Assembly (NCBI RefSeq): GCF_033344935.1
Contig: NZ_JAWPMM010000001.1
Location: forward strand, 4,553,501-4,617,500
Length of the DNA stretch: 64,000 nucleotides
Origin: Reichenbachiella sp.
Lineage (GTDB): Bacteria; Bacteroidota; Bacteroidia; Cytophagales; Cyclobacteriaceae
Direction of reading: 5' to 3'
The position numbers and the translations under genes are program-made. The notes under the pieces are model-generated. The model was not told where the DNA came from. It saw only the letters and a list, made by a program, of their open reading frames with translations, and did no database searches. Positions 39,765-50,091 of this stretch are shown here, piece by piece; the stretch's first letter is position 1; each line of letters begins with the position of its first letter.

Positions 39765-42692
39765 ATGAAAGTATCTCCAAGTCAACCTTTTCAAATTATT
39801 TACACCCTATTCGAACACCAATATTTGGGGTATTTGTTCGAGTCTTTTGTGATTCAACTCGACGGAGAAGGGAGACTTACCTTCTCTCATCAAAACATCT
39901 CAGCAAAAAATGCTAAGGAGTTTGACAAAGGGCTAGATGAAAACGACTACGAACTCATCAAGTTGATGGATTCTATGCAACCAGATGTGGTGGCTAAAAA
40001 ATACGACAGAAAGAAATCAAAACCGGATGACTTCTTTTTGAAATGTTTTGACGAGCAGTCAGGAGATGAACATGCACAACAAGAAATCAAAAACTATGTA
40101 GAACGAAGAAGGGCAAAGATTATGCCTTTGATGCATGGCAAGCGATTATTTGAGATGGGCAATGATGGAGAGCCGGCTTGGAAGGAAATTGAGGTACTCA
40201 ATGAAAAGGCTACCGTGCTTTTTCACTTTCGTAGAAACGAAGAAAACACGCACTACTTCCCTACCATAAAGTATGGTGAGGAAAAAATAGAGTTCCAATA
40301 TAAAGGTGCTTACATCTTGTGCAACGACCCCGCTTACATTGTGGTGGAAGACAAACTATATAGCTTTCAGAAGAATGTAGATGCCAACAAAATCAAACCA
40401 TTCCTCAAAAAGAAATTCATAGCCATTCCAAGAAAAATTGAGGACAACTACTACCATAAGTTTGTTGCTCCACTGGTGGCTTCTTTTGATGTGTATGCCA
40501 AAGGTTTTGATATCAAAACTGAAACCTCGGAGGTCAAACCTATGCTCTATTTTTCTGAGTTAGCGTCGAATGGCAACTCCATGGAGCTATTTGATTCTAA
40601 TGGCAATGGAGCAGTAGAGGTTGAATCCAAGATCTTGTTCGAGCTAAAATTCAACTATGGGGACCATCACTACAGTGCCGAGCACATGAAGGAAGTGAGC
40701 GTACATGTAGAGAAAGAAGAAGACAACTACACCTTTCATAGAATTAAGCGGAATCTCGATAAGGAAAAGAAATTTGTAACATTCCTGGCCGAAACGGGCC
40801 TTCCTCTGAAACATGCCAGGTCTACTATGGAAACTGCGAAAGCATTCTCATGGATTCAGAGCACAAAAAAGCTACTAGAAGATTCCGGTATTACTTTAAA
40901 ACAAAACGGAAAAGGAGAAAAGAAATACTTCTTAGGTAAGTCAGAAATGACTGTAGAAATCAAAGAGAATATTGACTGGTTCGATATTCATGCAGTGATC
41001 AAATTTGGTGAATTCGAAATTCCATTTCATATCATCAGAAACTATATCCTGAAGAAAAAGCATGAAATAGAATTGCCAAATGGCGAAATCGCTGTAATTC
41101 CAGAAGAGTGGTTTACCCAATATTCAGAGTTGATGGCTTTTGCCGACATAGGCGAAGAGGAATCACTACAACTACAAAAGCACCACATTTCTCTAGTTAA
41201 GGATCTGGATGAGTCCAATCTGGCACATCTCCAATTAACCAACAAACTCGAGCGACTTCGTGATTTTGACTCGATAGACAATTATGATATTCCGGCTGGG
41301 TTCAAAGGTGAGCTCAGGCCTTATCAGCGTGCCGGCTTCAACTGGATGAAGTTTTTGAACGAATACAGATTGGGCGGTTGCCTGGCAGACGATATGGGTC
41401 TAGGTAAGACTGTTCAGACTTTGGCGCTGCTTCAGTCAGTACATGAACGGGAAGATAATGGAACGAGTTTGCTAGTAATGCCAACCTCATTGATCTATAA
41501 CTGGGAAAAAGAGGCTGAGAAGTTCACACCTGCACTTAAAATATTGAATTACACGGGTGTTAAGAGAAATAAGGACACTAAGGAATTTGCCAAATATGAT
41601 CTGGTCATCACTTCCTATGGATTGATTAGGCAAGACATAGATTTGTTAGCTGATTTTCATTTCAACTATATCATTCTGGATGAATCACAAGTCATAAAAA
41701 ACCCTGAATCAAATATTTCGAAATGTGTAAGGGATTTGAACTCCTCTTACAAATTGATTTTAACCGGTACTCCGATTGAGAACACCACCATGGACTTATG
41801 GTCTCAAATGACTTTCCTAAACCCGGGCCTTCTGGGAGCAAAGTCCTTCTTTAGAAATCAGTTTCAACAACCTATCGAAAAGAAAAACGACGAAGAGAAA
41901 ACCAAGAAGCTTTATACCATTATAAAGCCTTTCCTACTGAGAAGACACAAATCTCAAGTAGCGACCGACCTTCCCGAAAAGATAGAAAACGTGCGGTACT
42001 GCACCATGTCAGAAGCGCAGGAAGAAGCTTATGAAAAAGTGAAGTCGGCCTACAGAGACAAAATCATGGAAGAAATTGAGTCTGGTGGCATAGGTAAATC
42101 TCAGTTTATGATTTTGCAGGGCTTGACCAAATTGCGTCAAATAGCCAATCACCCTTACCTGGCTGATGATGAGTACAAGGAAGATTCTGGCAAACTGGAA
42201 GATATCAGTTACATGCTAGAAAATGCGATCAATAAGAACCATAAAATTCTAGTGTTCTCACAGTTTGTAAAGCATTTGAAAATTGTATCCAACTACCTTG
42301 AGGAGCAAAACATCAAATACTCGTATCTGGACGGTAGCACCAAAGACAGACAAAAGGAGGTCGAGAATTTCCAGAATGATAAGAGCATTAAAGTTTTCTT
42401 GATTTCGCTTAAAGCTGGTGGACTGGGCCTTAACTTGACAGAGGCAGAATATGTCTTCCTGCTCGACCCTTGGTGGAACCCTGCCATAGAAGCTCAGGCC
42501 ATTGACAGAGCCCATAGGATAGGTCAGAAAAACAAAGTTTTCACCTACCGGTTTATCACAAAAAACACAGTAGAAGAGAAAATATTGAAGCTGCAACAGA
42601 GCAAGCAAAAACTCGCTGATGATTTAATCACTACTGAAGAAAGCTTTGTGAAAACATTGACCAAGGATGATATAGCTGGGCTACTAGATTAA
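39765..42692 (+). CDS. SNF2/Rad54-family DEAD-like helicase
   Basis: The protein has 975 residues. The first ~510 form an N-terminal region without a motif I can name. The ATPase core follows: Walker A DDMGLGKT (Lys548), motif II DESQVIKN where DEAH is usual, LTGTPIENTTMDLWSQM, and the C-terminal half with VFSQFVKHLKIVSNYL, SLKAGGLGLNLTEAEYVFLLDPWWNPAIEAQAIDRAHRIGQ. The fold translocates on double-stranded DNA and remodels protein-DNA complexes; bacterial members such as RapA act on RNA polymerase. The protein is a full-length solo enzyme, not clearly part of a phage-defence cluster, since no nuclease or methylase gene sits beside it. Confidence 0.92.
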   Translation: MKVSPSQPFQIIYTLFEHQYLGYLFESFVIQLDGEGRLTFSHQNISAKNAKEFDKGLDENDYELIKLMDSMQPDVVAKKYDRKKSKPDDFFLKCFDEQSGDEHAQQEIKNYVERRRAKIMPLMHGKRLFEMGNDGEPAWKEIEVLNEKATVLFHFRRNEENTHYFPTIKYGEEKIEFQYKGAYILCNDPAYIVVEDKLYSFQKNVDANKIKPFLKKKFIAIPRKIEDNYYHKFVAPLVASFDVYAKGFDIKTETSEVKPMLYFSELASNGNSMELFDSNGNGAVEVESKILFELKFNYGDHHYSAEHMKEVSVHVEKEEDNYTFHRIKRNLDKEKKFVTFLAETGLPLKHARSTMETAKAFSWIQSTKKLLEDSGITLKQNGKGEKKYFLGKSEMTVEIKENIDWFDIHAVIKFGEFEIPFHIIRNYILKKKHEIELPNGEIAVIPEEWFTQYSELMAFADIGEEESLQLQKHHISLVKDLDESNLAHLQLTNKLERLRDFDSIDNYDIPAGFKGELRPYQRAGFNWMKFLNEYRLGGCLADDMGLGKTVQTLALLQSVHEREDNGTSLLVMPTSLIYNWEKEAEKFTPALKILNYTGVKRNKDTKEFAKYDLVITSYGLIRQDIDLLADFHFNYIILDESQVIKNPESNISKCVRDLNSSYKLILTGTPIENTTMDLWSQMTFLNPGLLGAKSFFRNQFQQPIEKKNDEEKTKKLYTIIKPFLLRRHKSQVATDLPEKIENVRYCTMSEAQEEAYEKVKSAYRDKIMEEIESGGIGKSQFMILQGLTKLRQIANHPYLADDEYKEDSGKLEDISYMLENAINKNHKILVFSQFVKHLKIVSNYLEEQNIKYSYLDGSTKDRQKEVENFQNDKSIKVFLISLKAGGLGLNLTEAEYVFLLDPWWNPAIEAQAIDRAHRIGQKNKVFTYRFITKNTVEEKILKLQQSKQKLADDLITTEESFVKTLTKDDIAGLLD

Positions 42693-43474
42693 TCCTCAAA
42701 GGCAGCAGAGAACATAAATGAACTCGCATTTTTAATCCGCTGACTAGGATAGATGCCTTGAGCAATAATGATCATTTTATACGCTTCTCGATGAGCGTTG
42801 TTATTGAATTGCTTCAATGCTTGATTGTAGTAATGCAGACCAGCAAGCTGTCGGAGATTGACTACATTGTCAATATAGGTAGCTCCTTGGGTAGATTTCT
42901 CATTACTGGCCAATCCCGTCATAGCCAATTCGGTATTGATTCGGATGGACTCCTGATTGACAAAAGCTCTTCGTTCTGCAATTTCCTTTGGGTCCCAGGC
43001 AAAACCAGCTAATGCATCCGTGGACTCAAACAAGTATACTTTACCTCCTGCATAGGCCACTAAATACACGTGATAATCTGTTTCATGGACTTGGTAATCG
43101 ATACCTAGCTCATCCAAAATCAGAGCATAGAGCGCCGTCCCAGTTACACAGTCATATTTCTTTTCTTTCTTGAAAATTTCACTGAAGGTCACGTATTGTT
43201 CGTATTCCCCTAGCATCTTCCTGTGAACGGTGTAGAAAACATGCTTTAAGAACATAGCATCAGATTTAGCCGTTGCCTTCTTTTCTTTCAGTTTGTTAAC
43301 TATAGCTGCATAGTTTTCCTCATAAGATTTTACCTCCTCAGGTGCCAAATCATCAAACTCTGATCGAATGAACAGGCCAAGCTTCGTTTCACTAGATAGA
43401 TACTTCTCTCCTGTGGCCTGCGAGGTAGTCGCATGCAAGGTTAAAAGCACCAAACCAAGGAGAAACTTGTTCAT
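42689..43474 (-). CDS. Exported transglutaminase-like cysteine protein
   Basis: The protein has 261 residues. A signal peptide (LLGLVLLTLHATTSQA) is followed by a domain with the transglutaminase-type order Cys109 (YDCVTGTALYALIL), His135 (DYHVYLVA) and an acidic residue near 150 in FESTD. This is the Cys-His-Asp layout of the papain-like transglutaminase fold. The C-terminal half is helical (YYNQALKQFNNNAHREAYKM). It ends 4 bp inside the convergent SNF2 gene. The triad spacing fits the fold, but activity and substrate are inferred. Confidence 0.7.
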   Translation of the reverse strand: MNKFLLGLVLLTLHATTSQATGEKYLSSETKLGLFIRSEFDDLAPEEVKSYEENYAAIVNKLKEKKATAKSDAMFLKHVFYTVHRKMLGEYEQYVTFSEIFKKEKKYDCVTGTALYALILDELGIDYQVHETDYHVYLVAYAGGKVYLFESTDALAGFAWDPKEIAERRAFVNQESIRINTELAMTGLASNEKSTQGATYIDNVVNLRQLAGLHYYNQALKQFNNNAHREAYKMIIIAQGIYPSQRIKNASSFMFSAAFED

Positions 43475-43684
43475 TTCAGCAATTGCATTTACTTAATGTT
43501 AATTCAATGTTACGTAATTGTTAACAAATATACTAACAGAATTCTAGCATTAGCGCGAATGACGCTACTTTTTAGCCCACCATCACGTTTTTAGCCACAT
43601 AAATAGACATCTTACTGAAAACAACTGCATTTTTCACTTAGCCTTCATTATCTTTCTTGGCTCTTAATTAAACATTCACACATT

Positions 43685-45094
43685 ATGGCCAATCCGTTTC
43701 AGTCTCAATTTGACAAGCAAAAAGTTAGAAGTTTGGAGCTTCGAACAGAACCTATCGAGCATCGAAGAAAAAGGCTGAAATCTCTCAAAACCTGGATTTT
43801 AAACAACAAGGGTAAAATCAGAGAAGCGCTTCACGCTGACCTTAGAAAATCAGCTACAGACACTGACATTTCGGAAATATTCACCGTCACTACCGAAATC
43901 AATGATGCACTCAGCCACCTCCACCAGTGGGCTAGACCACAACGCGTTTCACCCGGCATGACCTATCTCGGCACTGCAGGTAAAATACAACCCGAGCCTA
44001 AAGGGGTTTGTTTGATTATTGCCCCCTGGAACTTTCCTTTCAACCTCATTGGAAGTCCGCTGGCTTCATGCCTCGCGGCCGGAAACACAGCTATGCTCAA
44101 GCCATCAGAAAATACACCAGCCACTTCGAAATTGATTAAAGAAATGGTAGAAGATGTATTCGAACCTGAGGTAGTAACAGTGATAGAAGGCGCCATACCA
44201 GAAACCACCGCATTACTTGAATTACCATTTGACCATATCTTCTTTACTGGTAGTACGAATGTGGGGAAAATAGTAATGGGCGCTGCGGCAAAGAACCTGA
44301 GTTCTGTCACACTTGAACTCGGTGGTAAATCTCCCGTGATCATAGATGAAACAGCCAATGCCGATGACGCGGCCAAGAAAATAGTCTGGGGCAGATTTAC
44401 AAACAATGGCCAGACCTGTATTGCTCCAGATTACATATTCATAAGCGAAAAAGTAAAAGACAAGTTTGTAGCCTCGGCCAAAAAATACGTTGCCGAACTG
44501 TTTGACAGCAAAAGTGAAGGCCTATCTCATACACAAGACTATTCCAGGCTGGTAAATGTAAAACACGCTAGTAGATTAGTGGAGATTCTCGATGAAGCCA
44601 AAAACTCAGGTGCCCATATTGAATTTGGAGGCACACACAATGCGAATGAAAAGTTCATCGAGCCCACCTTACTGTCCAACATCGATGAATCCAATCGCAT
44701 CTGGCAAGAAGAAATTTTCGGCCCTATTATGCCTATGAAAATCTATCGGGATATTGATCAAGTAATTGATCACATCAATCAAAATGATAAGCCGCTTGCG
44801 CTCTATCTTTTCTCAAGAAGTCGAAAAACGAAAAAGCGAATAACAAAAGCTACCTCTGCCGGGTCCATGGTGATCAATGATGTGGTGGTTCAATACGCTC
44901 ATCCAAATTTACCATTCGGCGGAGTGAATCACAGTGGAATTGGCAAATCTCACGGCAAATATGGCTTTATGGAATTCTCAAATCAGAAATCTGTCTTGAG
45001 TCAGCGCATTGGCCTTACCAATGCCCTTCTTTTTTACCCTCCATTCAATGGATTCAAGAAATGGGTGGTGAATTTTATGATTAAGTGGTTCTAA
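43685..45094 (+). CDS. Aldehyde dehydrogenase (NAD(P)-dependent family)
   Basis: This 469-residue protein has the catalytic Glu211 in LELGGKSP and Cys245 in NNGQTCIAPDY, 34 residues apart as in the family. Other landmarks are IAPWNFPFNL, the coenzyme region FTGSTNVGKIVMGAA and EEIFGPIMP. A C-terminal hydrophobic stretch (GLTNALLFYPPFNGFKKWVVNFMIKWF) suggests a membrane-associated class 3-like member that oxidises long-chain aldehydes. It is the first gene of a block on the plus strand before the beta-CASP nuclease. Confidence 0.92.
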   Translation: MANPFQSQFDKQKVRSLELRTEPIEHRRKRLKSLKTWILNNKGKIREALHADLRKSATDTDISEIFTVTTEINDALSHLHQWARPQRVSPGMTYLGTAGKIQPEPKGVCLIIAPWNFPFNLIGSPLASCLAAGNTAMLKPSENTPATSKLIKEMVEDVFEPEVVTVIEGAIPETTALLELPFDHIFFTGSTNVGKIVMGAAAKNLSSVTLELGGKSPVIIDETANADDAAKKIVWGRFTNNGQTCIAPDYIFISEKVKDKFVASAKKYVAELFDSKSEGLSHTQDYSRLVNVKHASRLVEILDEAKNSGAHIEFGGTHNANEKFIEPTLLSNIDESNRIWQEEIFGPIMPMKIYRDIDQVIDHINQNDKPLALYLFSRSRKTKKRITKATSAGSMVINDVVVQYAHPNLPFGGVNHSGIGKSHGKYGFMEFSNQKSVLSQRIGLTNALLFYPPFNGFKKWVVNFMIKWF

Positions 45095-45168
45095 AAAGTG
45101 ACATACATCATTTCGATGTAGTCATTAGTATCATAGGAAGGCACCTATTGATTTCACAATTTTAATAC

Positions 45169-46569
45169 ATGAATGTGAGAGTCAAATTTCTGGGTGGTGC
45201 TGAATCAGTTACAGGGTCGAAATATTTGCTTGAAATTGATGATTTCAAATTATTAATTGACTGCGGTCTTTTTCAAGGGTTGAAAGAGCTTAGGCTTAGA
45301 AACTGGGATTCGTTTCCAGTTGACCCTGGGAGCATTGATGCCATAATTATTACTCATGCACATATTGACCATTCCGGTTACTTGCCGTTATTGGTAAAAG
45401 AAGGATTTTCCGGCCCGGTATATTGTACGAGCGCTACGGCTTCACTTCTCGAAATCTTACTTAAGGATGCGGCCAAATTGCAAGAAGAAGAAGCTGAATT
45501 TGCCAAAAAGAAAGGATATTCCAAACACGACCCTCCTAAGCCATTATTTACTGTCAAAGATGCCGATCAGGCGCTTACACTATTAAACAGTGTAGAATAT
45601 GAAAATTTAATATCCATTAACCCAACCATTCAGGCGACTTTTTCCGATGCTGGTCATATTCTAGGATCAAGCATCGTATCTCTTGATATATTTGGTTCAA
45701 TTCAAAAAAAGACCATCGTATTCTCCGGTGATTTAGGCAGATATGACCAGCCGCTATTGTATGATCCCGCCTCGATCAAAAAGGCCGATGTTTTATTCGT
45801 AGAATCTACTTATGGAGATCGGTTGAATCAAGAAGAATCACCAGCAAACAAGTTAGCTGAAATCGTCAATCAGGCCTTTGAGCAGCAAGGTTGTCTACTT
45901 ATTCCATCTTTTGCAGTTGGCAGAACACAGCTCTTGCTTTACTATTTTCATCATTTACTGGAAAAGAAACTAATACCTGATTGTAAAATTTATATAGACA
46001 GCCCGATGGCTATCAATGCTACCTATTTGCACAAAAAACACAGAAAAGATCATAAGTTAAGTGTTGGTAAAAATGAGCACGCGTCCATTTTTGATGATAG
46101 CCATTTTCAGTATTACAAATCACAGGAGTCTTCCACCAACCTGAACAACATTGACAAAGGAGCTATCATTATCTCTGCCAGTGGTATGTGCACCGGAGGT
46201 AGAATTCTTCATCATCTATTTCACCGACTCCCAAGAACAAATGACACATTGCTTTTTGTAGGTTATCAGGCAATAGGTTCCAGAGGAAGAAAAATCCTAG
46301 AGGGAGATGAAACATCTAGGATTTTCGGATTGGAAGTTCCTGTAAAATGTCGCATAAGACATTTAGATGGACTTTCAGCTCATGCTGATCAAGCCGAACT
46401 CATGCGTTGGGTTAGCCAAATCAACCCTCCTCCAAAGTATACATTTGTGGTTCATGGTGAGCCGGAGAGCTCTACCACATTTGCCAAAAAAATAAATAGC
46501 AGTTTAGCATGGCCAAACGTCTTAGTTCCTCAATATCTCGAAAGTATTGAGCTCTTTCGTGGTATCTAA
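45169..46569 (+). CDS. Metallo-beta-lactamase fold beta-CASP RNA/DNA nuclease
   Basis: This 466-residue protein contains the zinc motif HAHIDHSG. Further metal ligands lie in DAGHILGSSIV and FSGDLGR. The beta-CASP insertion follows (LIPSFAVGRTQLLLYYFHHLL, DSPMAINATYLHKKH, ISASGMCTGGRILHHL), and the C-terminal HLDGLSAHADQAELMRW and FVVHGEPES complete the site. Members include RNase J-related and CPSF73-like nucleases. It stops 4 bp past the convergent GNAT stop. Confidence 0.92.
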   Translation: MNVRVKFLGGAESVTGSKYLLEIDDFKLLIDCGLFQGLKELRLRNWDSFPVDPGSIDAIIITHAHIDHSGYLPLLVKEGFSGPVYCTSATASLLEILLKDAAKLQEEEAEFAKKKGYSKHDPPKPLFTVKDADQALTLLNSVEYENLISINPTIQATFSDAGHILGSSIVSLDIFGSIQKKTIVFSGDLGRYDQPLLYDPASIKKADVLFVESTYGDRLNQEESPANKLAEIVNQAFEQQGCLLIPSFAVGRTQLLLYYFHHLLEKKLIPDCKIYIDSPMAINATYLHKKHRKDHKLSVGKNEHASIFDDSHFQYYKSQESSTNLNNIDKGAIIISASGMCTGGRILHHLFHRLPRTNDTLLFVGYQAIGSRGRKILEGDETSRIFGLEVPVKCRIRHLDGLSAHADQAELMRWVSQINPPPKYTFVVHGEPESSTTFAKKINSSLAWPNVLVPQYLESIELFRGI

Positions 46570-47030
46570 TTAATTGACATTCTCATTTCCACCAAATGCT
46601 TTTTGAAGCCTGCCTTTTCGTAGGCACGAACGGCTGGTTCGTTGTCATCATATACCTCTAAACGGATTTCATTGATGCCTCTGGATTGACTCCAACTTTT
46701 CAACTCGTCCAGTATTTGAGTGATAATACCTTGGCCTCTGTGGTCAGGTTTTACAAACATAAAACCGAGATAGGCAAATTTTTTGTGTGATTGAAAATCT
46801 TTGCCATCCTTGATATGAGCATAGCCCGATGCCACCACTTCTCCTGCTACCTCAGCTACTAATACTTCCGCTTGGTCCGACTCAGTGAGTGCTTTCAAGT
46901 CATAATAATTGATATGGCCGGATTTCAAAGTTGGATCGAATGGCCTTTCTGCCTGGATAATACCTTGCTCAAACTCGTATAATATAGGCAAGTCCTCTAG
47001 AGTTGCTGGCCGGATAGTAATATTATTCAC
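46566..47030 (-). CDS. GNAT-family N-acetyltransferase
   Basis: This 154-residue protein begins at GTG 47030. The acetyl-CoA binding motif is FVKPDHRGQGIITQILDEL, and the C-terminal strand pattern is EIRLEVYDDNEPAVRAYEKAGFKKH. The acceptor substrate is unknown. Its stop overlaps the beta-CASP gene stop region. Confidence 0.88.
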   Translation of the reverse strand: MNNITIRPATLEDLPILYEFEQGIIQAERPFDPTLKSGHINYYDLKALTESDQAEVLVAEVAGEVVASGYAHIKDGKDFQSHKKFAYLGFMFVKPDHRGQGIITQILDELKSWSQSRGINEIRLEVYDDNEPAVRAYEKAGFKKHLVEMRMSIN

Positions 47031-47077
47031 ATGGTGTTTTTTGATGTTCTTAATTTACGCTCAACCAAAGAATATAG

Positions 47078-47899
47078 TTATTCTTTCCGTTCGTAAATCA
47101 ATTTCCCGCGCTTATCCCATTCACGAATGATATAAGGCTTGAATTCATCATCAAAAGGGTCTTTGGAATAGACAATCTCACGTTTTCTTCGATTTCTTAT
47201 GTCATAATATTCACGCCAAAGCCCCACCTTATGATCAAAGTGGTATTCGCCTACAGCAGCTAGGTTTCCACTTTTGTGAAAGGCATAATAGTTCCCTTCT
47301 TTCTCCCCAAAGTGAATAGGGATTATTTCTTCGAGCTGTTTCTCCTCCTTATTGTGGTATGCTACCAAAGATTCTTTTGGCCAACCTTTGTAGTATTTTT
47401 CCTTGGTCTGTAGAATGTTGTGTTTATTCCAGGTAGACCATCGGCCATGCTTGGTACCCATATAGAATATGCCTTCTTCTATGACCTGATCTCCCAGCAT
47501 TTTTTTGTAAGGCCCATGCAAAATCCCTGCATTATTTTTATCTATTTTTCTAGACCTAATGATCTTCCTTTTTCTGAAGTCATACCAATAGATGTCCCTA
47601 ACATAGGGCAATGGTTCTTCATACTCTTTAAGCACCGTAAACAACTCAGTTACCGTATTCCCGCCAAAACCTTGTCTGGTAAATCCCTTTCGGGTCTTTT
47701 TTCCATAAAAGACATTCCGTTTAGGTTTTTTCTTCTTTGGTTCCAGAATACTCTCCAGGTCCGTGGCATCCAAGTCTACCGTGAGTGGTTTCTCGTATTG
47801 AGATTCAAAATCATCATCAGTATAGTCTTGAGACTGTGCATTAAACACGAGCCCAATAAGCATCACAAGAAGACTGTATGGTAAAAGACTTTTGCTCAT
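47078..47899 (-). CDS. Exported MORN-like repeat protein
   Basis: The protein has 273 residues. A signal peptide (LLPYSLLVMLIGLVFNAQ) is followed by an acidic stretch and then repeated short strands with the G-x-W-x-x-Y pattern of the MORN-variant repeat: GRWSTWNKHN, KEGNYYAFHKSGNLAAVGEYHFDHKVGLWREYYD, and EWDKRGKLIYE. Such repeats are common in Bacteroidota envelope proteins of unknown function. It is upstream of htpG's terminator but on its own transcript. Confidence 0.75.
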   Translation of the reverse strand: MSKSLLPYSLLVMLIGLVFNAQSQDYTDDDFESQYEKPLTVDLDATDLESILEPKKKKPKRNVFYGKKTRKGFTRQGFGGNTVTELFTVLKEYEEPLPYVRDIYWYDFRKRKIIRSRKIDKNNAGILHGPYKKMLGDQVIEEGIFYMGTKHGRWSTWNKHNILQTKEKYYKGWPKESLVAYHNKEEKQLEEIIPIHFGEKEGNYYAFHKSGNLAAVGEYHFDHKVGLWREYYDIRNRRKREIVYSKDPFDDEFKPYIIREWDKRGKLIYERKE

Positions 47900-47960
47900 A
47901 ATTTTTCAACGGCAACACCTTTCATTCATTGCCAAATTCAAAGCTATAAAGATGTGTCTA

Positions 47961-47996
47961 AATAAAAAACCTCTGAACGAATCGTCCAGAGGTTTA
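47961..47996 (-). terminator. Terminator of htpG
   Basis: AAACCTCTG (47967-47975) pairs with CAGAGGTTT (47987-47995), with an inner imperfect stem. On the minus strand the hairpin ends in TTTTTTATT. It is 32 bp after the htpG stop. Confidence 0.8.
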
Positions 47997-48028
47997 TATC
48001 TATTAAATATAGGCCGTGGCCTAATTAT

Positions 48029-49921
48029 TTACTCCGCGCTGATAGCTACAGACCGCTTGATGAAGCTAGTCAGTGCTGATCCTTCTAATAATCCTTGAGA
48101 AAGGAGAGCCAAGTCATAGGCCTGACGAGCCAATTGCTCTTTATTCTCTGCCTTTTTAGCTTTTAAGATTTTAGAAACCAAAGGGTGGTTAGCATTAACT
48201 GCCACAGTATACTGATCAGGCATATCACCCATCATCATCATGCCGCCTCCGCCTTGCTTCTGCATATCCTTCATTCTTCTCATGAACTCAGGCATAGTCA
48301 CAATCACAGGCATTTCATCAGCAGCCAGCGACTCTACATTCACTGTTGAATTTTTGTCATCGATTGCTTTTTCGAAAAGCTCCTTTGCTGTTTCTTTTTC
48401 TTTGTCAGAAAGTACAGACTCCACTTTTTCGTCTTTATCGATCAGCTTGTCTGCAGTTTCAGCATCCACACGCTTCAATTGTGTTTTCTCTAATTTATGC
48501 TCTAGCGTTCCGATGAAGTGGCTATCCAAAGGTCCATCGAATTTCAGTACGTCATATGACTTATTTTTTACCGACTCAATGAAGGCATGTTGCTTCGCTG
48601 GGTTAGTGGCATATAGATAAACCAGGTTGTCATCTTTGTCCTTTTGAAGGGCTGAAGTTTTTTCTTTGTATTCATCGAAAGTAAAACACTCACCTTCAGT
48701 ATTTTCTAACAAAGCAAAATCCTTGGCTTTGTCATAAAACTTCTCATCGCTGAGCATACCGTACTTCACGAACAGTCCGATATTCTCCCACTTGTCTTCG
48801 AACGCTTTTCTGTCTTTCTTGAAAAGCTCATTCAATTTGTCGGCTACTTTCTTAGTGATGTAAGTGTTGATTTTCTTGACTGCACCATCCGCTTGCAAGA
48901 AACTTCTCGAAACGTTCAATGGAATGTCTGGCGAATCAATCACCCCATGAAGCAACATCAAAAATTCAGGCACGACATCCTTCACTTCGTCAGTAATAAA
49001 CACCTGACGAGAATACAATTGGATTTTGTTCTTCTGTAATTCCAACTCATTCTTCACCTTAGGGAAGTAAAGAATACCTGTCAAATTGAAAGGATAGTCC
49101 ACATTCAGGTGAATCCAGAACAAAGGCTCTTCCGAGAATGGATACAACTCTCGATAGAATGCCAAATAATCTTCATCTTTCAACTCCGATGGCGACTTCG
49201 TCCAAAGCGGCGTAGGGTTGTTGATGATGTTATCTTTCTTTACAGTTTTGTATTTCGGCTTACCGTCTTTGTCTTCTCCATCAGGAACACTCTCGTCTTT
49301 TTGTCCAAACTTGATCTCTACTGGCAAGAACTTACAGTACTTCGTTAGAATACCTTGAATTCTGGCTTGATTCAAGAACTCTTCTGACTCCTCATTGATA
49401 TGAAGAATGATGTCTGTTCCTCTCTCTTTTCTTGTACCTGCAGTAATCTCGAATTCTGTGCTACCATCACAAATCCAATTTGCAGCTTCTGCTCCATCTA
49501 CATGAGATAATGAGTTGATTTCTACTTTATCAGCTACCATAAAGGCTGAGTAGAACCCGAGTCCAAAGTGACCAATGATTTGTTGCTCGTCGCCTTTGTC
49601 TTTATATTTTTCAACAAATTCAGTAGCCCCAGAGAATGCAATTTGATTGATATATTTTTTGATGTCCTCAGCAGTCATACCAATACCCTTATCAGATATT
49701 GTAATGGTCTTTGCTTTTTCATCGAAGCTCACTTCAACTGTCAAATCGCCAAGTTCGCCTTTGTACTCTCCCATGCCAGACAATTGCTTCAACTTTTGAG
49801 AAGCATCTACAGCATTGGAAACTAACTCTCTCAAGAAGATCTCATGATCTGAATAAAGAAATTTCTTGATGATTGGAAAAATATTCTCGGTGTGAATCGA
49901 AATATTACCTTTCTCTTGCAT
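48029..49921 (-). CDS. htpG: Chaperone protein HtpG (Hsp90)
   Basis: This 630-residue protein has the Hsp90 N-terminal ATP site: LVSNAVDASQKLKQL, the DKGIGMT Bergerat motif, GHFGLGFYSAFMVAD and TDIILHINEE. The middle domain has FWIHLNVDYPFNLTGILYFPK, VPEFLMLLHGVIDSPDIPLNVSRSFLQ, and the C-terminal dimerisation part ends near QGLLEGSALTSFIKR. It is the housekeeping ATP-dependent chaperone. A terminator follows on the minus strand. The region upstream was altered by the IS4 insertion. Confidence 0.97.
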   Translation of the reverse strand: MQEKGNISIHTENIFPIIKKFLYSDHEIFLRELVSNAVDASQKLKQLSGMGEYKGELGDLTVEVSFDEKAKTITISDKGIGMTAEDIKKYINQIAFSGATEFVEKYKDKGDEQQIIGHFGLGFYSAFMVADKVEINSLSHVDGAEAANWICDGSTEFEITAGTRKERGTDIILHINEESEEFLNQARIQGILTKYCKFLPVEIKFGQKDESVPDGEDKDGKPKYKTVKKDNIINNPTPLWTKSPSELKDEDYLAFYRELYPFSEEPLFWIHLNVDYPFNLTGILYFPKVKNELELQKNKIQLYSRQVFITDEVKDVVPEFLMLLHGVIDSPDIPLNVSRSFLQADGAVKKINTYITKKVADKLNELFKKDRKAFEDKWENIGLFVKYGMLSDEKFYDKAKDFALLENTEGECFTFDEYKEKTSALQKDKDDNLVYLYATNPAKQHAFIESVKNKSYDVLKFDGPLDSHFIGTLEHKLEKTQLKRVDAETADKLIDKDEKVESVLSDKEKETAKELFEKAIDDKNSTVNVESLAADEMPVIVTMPEFMRRMKDMQKQGGGGMMMMGDMPDQYTVAVNANHPLVSKILKAKKAENKEQLARQAYDLALLSQGLLEGSALTSFIKRSVAISAE

Positions 49922-50002
49922 GATATATTTTTATTTAATGAATTAAAGTTTGATCGGATTACTCCGGTGATGGGCATTCAACAAATGCCATTCCAAAGCC
50001 TA

Positions 50003-50037
50003 TAAAAAAGAAATCCGCGACAGATTGTCAGCGGATT
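50003..50037 (-). terminator. Minus-strand terminator, separated from its gene by the IS4 element
   Basis: On the minus strand AATCCGC and GCGGATT (50031-50037 and 50012-50018 in plus coordinates) enclose an inner GAC/GTC pair and are followed by TCTTTTTTATA. The upstream minus-strand gene before the IS4 insertion would be the DUF4293 gene at 51703, so this looks like its former terminator. Confidence 0.65.
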
Positions 50038-50091
50038 AGGATTTTTTGACAGCATACTCGTTTAAATTTGCCGCATTTATTGCCATAGCCG

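Noticed and set aside
39765-42692. SNF2 helicase as part of a phage-defence system (DISARM-like or similar)
   Set aside because: No methylase, nuclease or phospholipase gene is next to it; the neighbours are a MurF-Alr fusion and a transglutaminase-like protein.
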